Below the pieces are notes generated by a model that searched no databases, had not been told where the DNA came from, and worked only from the letters and a program-made list of their open reading frames with translations. A DNA stretch of 64,000 bases, from the NCBI GenBank assembly GCA_973895155.1, contig OZ316897.1, positions 1,922,001 through 1,986,000 on the forward strand, written 5' to 3'. This document shows, one piece after another, positions 57,800 through 64,000 of this stretch; position 1 is the stretch's first letter; every line of letters begins with the position of its first letter. The DNA is from Marsupella aquatica. Taxonomy: Eukaryota > Marchantiophyta. The position numbers and the translations under genes were made by a program.

Positions 57800-58790
57800 G
57801 GAGTGGTAGGGCTGGAACTCCTGATGCTGGATGAATGTACATCTGAAAAAGGATGCAAGTGACCAGAAGCCAAGTGAGAGTGTTAAGATCCATTACCTTG
57901 CCAAGTAAAGCATTCCTGGCTAGCCTGGTGATCTTGGTGTGGCCTGTAGTACCAGGTTGGAAGCCCATAGCCCGTTCTCTCTCCGTAGGACTAGGTTCAT
58001 CCCATGTACCAATAGAATGTCGATAAACCAGGCCAGGACCATCACCTTGAAAAGCATGTGCACCTGGAAAGGACACAAATGTAGGCCAAGCAGCACAGGG
58101 CTCTCCAATGGTATTGGCTGGATACCAAGGGGCTGGCTCCTGTCGTGTAACTGGTTGGCAAGAACTGGCAGGATCCAAAATCTGGTCCACTATGAGGTTA
58201 GTGTCCCTGGAGGTGTGGTGAAGAGCTAACTCCAGCAAGGAAACTGGTGCCAGGTTAGTCCAAAAGTTACGAAGACGATGTGCATAAGAACCACAATGCA
58301 CTGCATCAATGAGAAGGGGTGGTCCCAAGTAGTGCTGGACCACACTGAACGCTGGTCAAACTGAGATGGAGTGTTCTCAATGATATAACCAACAACAGGG
58401 TAAAGGGATTGAGCCCAGGTGAGAACCTGAACCAATGCTATGAAAAGGCCATAACGGGAATCATGCAGTCTAGTGCCGTGACCAGCAGCTGAAAACCCTT
58501 GGCATTCCCAACCAGCTATGATCAAATCAAGGGAGCCAAGAAGGGTTAAGTGTCGATGCTGGACAAGCTGGATATCTGGAGGGAAGAAAGAAAATGCAGA
58601 CTTCCATGCACTGTGTGGAAACTGCTGGGGAAATCGCTCTGAAAATTCCAGCAGATGGGATTCAGCCACTTGCCTTGCACTTGGATCAATGTCCATGTAG
58701 ATGTACTACTTCACCACCATGCCGGACTGTAGGAGAGCTTCCAGGCCTGTAGAAATGCCACCAAAAATCTCAAGTAATGTAAGGCCCTCT
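57528..58790 (-). pseudogene. C5-cytosine DNA methyltransferase domain within the gypsy element
   Basis: Conserved motifs occur in order. Motif I is LLEIFGGISTGLEALLQSG (SAM binding). Motif II is YIYMDIDPSAR, after a TAG at 58706. Motif IV is DLIIAGWECQGFSAAG with the catalytic Cys codon at 58502-58504; the usual PCQ is ECQ. Motif VI is IIENTP (usually ENV). A frame change near 58350 leads to motif VIII, GSYAHRLRNFWTNLAP, and motifs IX-X, PSPTERERAMGF and RNALLGKVMDLNTLTWL. Motifs VIII-X recall the DNMT3/DRM group, but the family is uncertain. The domain sits between protease and reverse transcriptase. An active copy could methylate CG sites, perhaps to hide or mark element DNA; this copy is broken by a stop and frame changes. 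Its limits are approximate. Confidence 0.88.
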
Positions 58791-61700
58791 GGAGCAGGAG
58801 TCCATGTAACTGGTGCGCTCAAGATTGGGGCTATTGGCTGTCCATTGTGCTGCCCAAGGTCTTCAAACTTGCGCAATGCAGCCACCAAAGGTCCATGGGT
58901 TGCTTGGAGCCGTTGCACCACCTCTGGTTGATGATCCACATTGTTGGAAAGTGCTGCTATACGTGCAGCAGCATGTGCAGCAGCCACCTCATCATTATCC
59001 TCCTCAATCCAATCCTGCAATGGGTGGTTGACATAGGTAGTTGTGTGCACTTCTTTCAACACACAGTGATGAGCCATAGGTGTATGGGCACCATGCAAAT
59101 CAAGTGGAATGTAGCCCAAGTGTGAGCCATCAGTATGCCAATCAACTCTGTAGTATGCATGCTCATGCCAGTTGTCAATGGTAAAACCTGGTGGGAACAA
59201 AGCCTCCTGGCCAATGAGCACATCATACGTAGTGGCATTGGTAACCAAACATCTGACTGGGAAATGTTCCTGATCTGTATCTCCATTAAAAGTGAGAGTG
59301 AGTAAAGTAGAACTCTCACCCAGCACATGATCCTCCACAATGCCACTAGCAGTCCGAATGTGCCACCTGGATTGTTGTAAATGATCAATCAGCGGTCCCA
59401 TCTTCTTGGCAAACTGAATGCCCAATATCACTGGTTGAGCGCCTGTGTCTAGCATGACCACCTGAGGAGTGTGACCCTCCAACTTGACCGCTGAATTCCT
59501 GTTGTCAACAATGGCAATGGTGGTAAAAACTAAAGTCCTGTCGCTAGGCACCACTTTTGGCAAATGATGAGGTACCTTGTGAAGGGAGTTAGTGTCCACG
59601 GTCTTCCCACTCAACAGCATAGCCAGGAAAGATGGAGCAGCATGACCAGAATCAAGTGTAGCTCTGGTCACACAATCTGCAGCAATATTGTCATCTCTAC
59701 CACTGGAAATCGATACCGGGATAGCCAAACCAGTGGAAGCATGTAATGGAGAAGAAGAAGGTCCAGTATGTACATGAGATTCGACCTCCAAAACCGGTGT
59801 CATAGTGGCTGATGAAGAATGCAGTGAACCCTCTAGCGCTCTGATGACAGCTCTAGCATCCAGCTGTAAATCATGGCAACTAAAAAGTGGAGTTGTAAGA
59901 ATCCTTTGTGCCATATCGGAGGTGAAATGCTCAGGCAGCTCAGGAGAAACAACTCTCTGTGAAATGTCAGCAGCACCTAGTGGTGGAATGTATGTAGCTG
60001 CAGCTCCCTCCCCCCTTGCCAACAAGGTGCACTCTTCAACAAGCGTGAGTGGCTGAAAAGATTGGGGCATGACAGCCCGAGCTCCCCTAGCTCTAGTCAT
60101 AGGACCGGCAGCAAGACCATCAGCCTGTACAATGCGGCGTGTGGGAGCAGTACGGGAGGCAACACCAGCCTGCTGGTAAGCAAAATAGGAAGGGCAGAAT
60201 GAATCTGAAAATTTTGCGGTAAGGCCAGGCTGTGTAGCAGAGGATAGCACACACTCACCCATATGAGCATCAAATGGCAAGCCATAGAAAGAGCGGGGTA
60301 GAGGTGCTGAACTGTTAGTGGTGCCTGGGCCAGGGATGGGTTGCACATGACCAGCCGGTTGAGAAGGACCAGCAGAGGCAGTTGACTTGCCTTTGATGTT
60401 GGCAAGTTGGGCATGTAAGGACTCAAGCTCATGAGTCAGAGACTGGAGTTGAGTTGCCTGTGCGTTGTGAGCCTCCTTCTGAGCTGGTTGCTTCTGTTGC
60501 TGCTTGGGCAATTTGTTAGCATTGGGTGCTTTGCCACTGGAAGGAGGAGCAACTGAGGCAATAGGAGCCCTCCTAGCTGGTGGGGGAGTGGAAGCAGGAG
60601 CAGGATGAGGGGCCTGCTGTCGTAGCTGCTTCCTCTTTGGGAATTTGGCAAAACAAACTGCCTCCAAGTGACCCACTTTCCCGCAAAAATCACAAGACAG
60701 GTACTCAGTAACAATATCACATTCATTAGCCTTGTGATTGGGGTTACCACAGTAGTTGCAAGATGGCAGCATGAAAGCAGCATGTGCTGGCTTGGTCTTG
60801 GAACCATACTGTGGCACACGGGAAGGAGTGGCCAATGTAGGGGCAGCAGCCTGGTACCTGGATCACGGTGGATGCGCAATACTGGCCTCATAATGTGCAT
60901 GGGTCAACACAAGTTTCTCAGCAGTGTCGTAGACATTGAGCAAAGTGTAGCTGTCTCCAAACTCTGAGAATACTTGCGAATGGAGAGTTGGTGTGCCCTC
61001 CAATGCACAAAGATAATGATGAGCAACCTCCAGGTCAATGATGCTCTGGGTGTCCTCCTTCAGCTTGAGAAGCCGGTGATACATCATCTTCAATGTTTCA
61101 TCGCGCTGCCTTACAAAGGTGGCCAACTACATGATTTTGTCAGCACTCTTGATTGGGAATTCCAATTCAAGAACCTGGAAAAACTCAACCACTGGATCAG
61201 CAAAGGCAGGGAAATCAATGGTGGGAGCAATGCCTGATATAGCCGAGGATGTAGCCTATGCCAAGACAGTGGGAGTAATTGGTGCAGTGGTAGGAACTGG
61301 AGTAGGAGGGGAAGTGGCAAGAGCAGCAACATGGGCTGCAATGGCATTCTGTAAGGCCAATTGTGAGGCTGCTGCAATTGCACTCGCATAGGCAGGGTTA
61401 GGCATTTGGGTGACAGCAAGCAGCCGTTGAGAATGTTGCTCATACACATCCAAAGCCTCATGGTGCACATACCTGGCTAGCCGCTTAAATGCAAATGCAT
61501 TTGTGAAATTGCTGCCATACTTCAACTCCAATTTGTAAACGACAGTGTAGAAAGTTAATTTGAACTCACACAAAGAAACAGTGCCTGGCCGCCCACTGAA
61601 GCGCTCAATGCGGCCAGATGAGTGGCTGACATCCATGTTGTATGTCGATGAAGCTGGAACAACCACTGATGAAGATGGAGTAAAGGGTAAAGATGTAATA

Positions 61701-61900
61701 GCAGGCTTTGGGGTAGTGGTGAAGCGACCGCCAAATGTAGCAGAAGGGTTGCGTGGTGTGGGTGTTGCTGTTGTCTGCTGGCGCCGTTGAAATTGTCGAG
61801 ATTCCAATGAAATTGGCACCAACGGTCGTGGATCACTCCGTAAGTGGTACCGGGGTGTTGGTGGCGGTGAGCTGCTACGACTCGGCTCCTCTGCTGACAT
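58791..61900 (-). pseudogene. Gypsy Gag, zinc knuckles and aspartic protease
   Basis: The N terminus is Ser/Pro/Arg-rich, followed by a capsid-like region (FSGRPGTVSLCEFKLTFYTV; MYHRLLKLKEDTQSI; FSEFGDSYTLL). Two CCHC-type knuckles follow: CNYCGNPNHKANEC and CDFCGKVGHLEAVC. A Gln/Ala/Pro-rich linker leads to the protease active site VVMLDTGAQPVILG. Stops TAG (61256), TAG (61127) and TGA (60863) interrupt the capsid part while the frame is kept throughout. The methyltransferase motif I follows in the same frame. Confidence 0.85.
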
Positions 61901-61969
61901 GCTGGCACATGCTCACCTGGGGTGCCGATGGGAAAGAAACTGACAAGAAAAAGAAATGGCAGCCCCAAG

Positions 61970-63330
61970 GCTAGGAAATGAAACCCACAAAGGAAACAAA
62001 CAATGTGAGGCAGAAATGTGTAGAATGTGTAAGCACCGAGAAACCGTCAAAGTCTATGCAGATGACATATGGCGGCAACAAAGAAATCCGGGAAAAATGG
62101 GCCCTTGAAAACGTGAATAGGGGCCCCCCTTAAATGTATACACATTGGACCTAAATTTCCCCCGTTGTGTATACACATCGCATGTCAGAATAAACGGCCA
62201 AGTGGGGACCGGCGCATACGGCCCTATGCAGGGTGTGGCCCTGTGTAGGTTGCGCAATGAACGGCGACCACGGCCGGTAAGAAAAGTCAACCGGAAGCAG
62301 GTCGCAACCAGAAAGAAGTAGGTCACGGCCCTATGCACTCCCGTATGTGTATACATAGGGGAGCGGGTGGCAGGGAGAAAGAAAACAGCCAAAAAATGGA
62401 GGACCGGACACGAACTGACGAGGCAAAAAGAAAACAAAAAATGTGAGGCAAGCAAAAAGAAACCGGCTCCTTGATGGGGTCGAGCCCTGCATAGGGCTTT
62501 GCACCCCCCCTTCCTTGCAAGCTTTCAAAGAGGAGCTACGAGCCCCTCCCCTCCTTAAATGATTCCTTTTGGGCCTCGTGCCCTCACAGTAGGACTCCCG
62601 TGAGATGGGAGTCAAATCTCTCCCCACTTTCCTCCTTTAAATGCCCTCCTTGAATGCTCCTTGAATGCCTGGCAGAAGGACTCCTGAGGGAAGGAGTCGT
62701 ATGTACTCCCTCCTCCTCTTAATGCTGCACCATGGGGGCTTGCGTTCCTACCTTGGCTGAGTTGGCTCCCCCTCCCCCTGCTTTAATGCTGCCTAGGGCC
62801 TCGTGTCCTCTCCTAGCGCTCCTTCCCCTTCCTCTGGCTGCTTGTGTTCAGCTCCCCCTCCTCTCCTCGCGCTTGTGCTCCTGCTCGGCTCCCCCTCCTC
62901 GCGCTTAATTAAATGCTGGCCGAGATGCTGGCAATGGGCGAGGAGGAAGAAAAATGCCAAAGGGAGGGCGCGCGGCCCTATGCGCAACCCAGGGGCAATG
63001 ATGAGCCCCGCATGTGTATACACAGGCAGGACTGGGAGGCACCTCGCGACGGTAGCTGCGAGGGGAGGCAAAATGAAACAACGGCCGGTGAGGGAAAAGA
63101 AAGAACGGGACCCCAAAGGGTCATGGAAACGTAAGGCGAAGGGAAGGTGGTCACGCTGCGACCGGAAAACACCAAATATGGCCCGAAAAAGGTCGTGGCA
63201 GTCAGTAGCCGGCAGCCATAGTTGAAAGCAGCAAAGGGTCCCCGGATGCAACCGGAAAGCAAAAGTCGGGCTCCAACGGGAGCGTTATGTGTATACTTAT
63301 GTTAAGTATACACATAACACCATATTAATT
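61970..63330. promoter_or_regulatory. Upstream region of the gypsy element, with recurring GTGTATAC palindromes
   Basis: No gene is credited. GTGTATAC or a close variant recurs near 62134, 62164, 62345, 63012 and in the hairpin at 63284. Phrases such as GGCCCTATGC and GGCCCTGTG recur beside them. The region would hold the element's 5' LTR and leader, but I could not define LTR ends or a primer site. Frames over it are Pro/Arg-rich and doubtful. Confidence 0.35.
63284..63318. repeat. Perfect 16-bp inverted repeat with 3-base loop
   Basis: GTTATGTGTATACTTA is followed by TGT and then TAAGTATACACATAAC, an exact reverse complement. On the minus strand it begins with TGTTATG, so it could be the outer end of the element's 5' LTR. 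Confidence 0.85.
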
Positions 63331-63339
63331 TCAACCCGT

Positions 63340-64000
63340 CCCTCCATTGTTGATCAAAGAAATTGCACCGGCTTTGACAAAAATTGTCTGGACCGACATA
63401 GCAGCTGAGAAGCACAACGTCTTTGATCTTCTTCCCTCACCACAGTTCTTCTTGAATAAAAGGCGTAAGAGAAACAAGCGTACTGAAATCGAATCGAAAA
63501 CCGGCGAGATGCCAAGATCGGCCGGGAGCATCTAACGAATCACTATGTGAATCCCGTGTACGGAACCGACGAGCACTGTCTGAGCTCTGTCAACAGCGAT
63601 TCAAGAAGAACTAATAACCAACAAAGAAAGACATGCCCTAAGTAAACAAAGTCCTGGCGTCACACTAACAAGCGCGTTTGCTTCAAGAACGCCTGGAATT
63701 TGCTATAAGAACATGTCGCTAACTCAAGTAGTACACTAGCCCTAACTACATACCTAGTGGGCATGCGAGGGACATGCCGATGTGCACAAGAGGCACTGTC
63801 CCTCGGCATGACAGTGGTTTCAGAGTTTCTTTGAGAGTAAGTAAAGAGGATATCAAAAAAGGCCTTCTGAAAACATAGATTCCTTCCTTATCACCCTTGG
63901 CCACTTAATGTCACCCATCAGATTCGCATTCAAATGTCTTCCAAACTTTCCAACTTGCACCCCCACCTTTCACACCCCAGAGTCATGGTGTAGAGGCTTC
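63340..64000. other. Unassigned sequence at the window end
   Basis: No gene, repeat or element recognised. Short frames at 63331-63535 on both strands lack family signatures. Confidence 0.5.

Larger units (their letters stand above)
54527..61900 (-). mobile_element. Ty3/gypsy retrotransposon polyprotein region with DNA methyltransferase and PHD finger
   Basis: About 7.4 kb read on the minus strand from ATG at 61900. The domain order is Gag, two zinc knuckles, protease, C5-cytosine methyltransferase, reverse transcriptase/RNase H, integrase, PHD finger. The whole lies in one frame except for a methyltransferase segment of about 0.75 kb that lies in another frame, entered near 58350 and left somewhere between about 57800 and 57530, so two shifts cancel. 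Seven in-frame stops occur: TAG at 61256, 61127, 58706, 56174, 55937 and 55598, and TGA at 60863. Without them the product would be about 2,457 residues, very large for gypsy. RT-before-integrase order and motifs place it in Ty3/gypsy. LTRs were not located with confidence. Confidence 0.9.

Overview
This window is nuclear DNA from a streptophyte (land plant or close relative). Five host genes have plant-type exon/intron structure: a Mn-type metal tolerance protein (MTP/CDF), chloroplast beta-ketoacyl-ACP synthase III (KAS III), a CDKAL1-type tRNA methylthiotransferase, an F-box protein and mitochondrial ribosomal protein uL4. There is also a nuclear copy of plastid psbB, an AAACCCT-type telomere-like motif and a copia element with the usual plant initiator-tRNA-Met primer site. 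The spacing (one gene per 10-15 kb), long GA/CT-rich 5' leaders and the kind of Ty3/gypsy element suggest a bryophyte, perhaps a liverwort. That placement is inference and is not settled by the sequence.

Layout. 1-3211: 5' two thirds of the MTP gene, cut by a 100-N assembly gap. 3.3-13.3 kb: gene-free, with local duplications, microsatellites, a copia solo-LTR-like segment, a repeat family and a 735-bp terminal-inverted-repeat (TIR) element with an 8-bp target duplication. 13.3-21.1 kb: a reverse-transcriptase ORF split by a complete, very young Ty1/copia element (identical 475-bp LTRs, 5-bp target duplication GCTTT). 22.5-26.3 kb: KAS III in 8 exons. 29.5-34.8 kb: a ~250-bp tandem array, two short retroposon insertions and a 1.55-kb fold-back element. 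35.2 kb: a lone copia-type gag ORF. 37.9 kb: the psbB fragment. 38.8-43.7 kb: CDKAL1-like gene in 11 exons. 43.8-47.3 kb: tandem duplications. 48.1-49.3 kb: single-exon F-box gene. 50.6-53.05 kb: uL4m in 6 small exons on the minus strand. 53.3-53.8 kb: pogo-like miniature element. 54.5-61.9 kb: a large Ty3/gypsy polyprotein on the minus strand. 62-64 kb: its upstream region and unassigned sequence.

The most remarkable object is the gypsy element. Its order is gag, zinc knuckles, aspartic protease, a C5-cytosine DNA methyltransferase domain, reverse transcriptase/RNase H, integrase, and a C-terminal PHD finger. Apart from one methyltransferase segment in another frame, all of it lies in one frame. 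Seven in-frame stops interrupt it, six TAG and one TGA, and every one could come from a single C-to-T change on the coding strand. This copy therefore looks dead, possibly through decay at methylated cytosines. Methyltransferase capture by retrotransposons has, as I recall, been reported in charophyte algae and dinoflagellates, so the class may be known. The combination with a PHD reader-like domain, and its decay pattern here, deserve attention.
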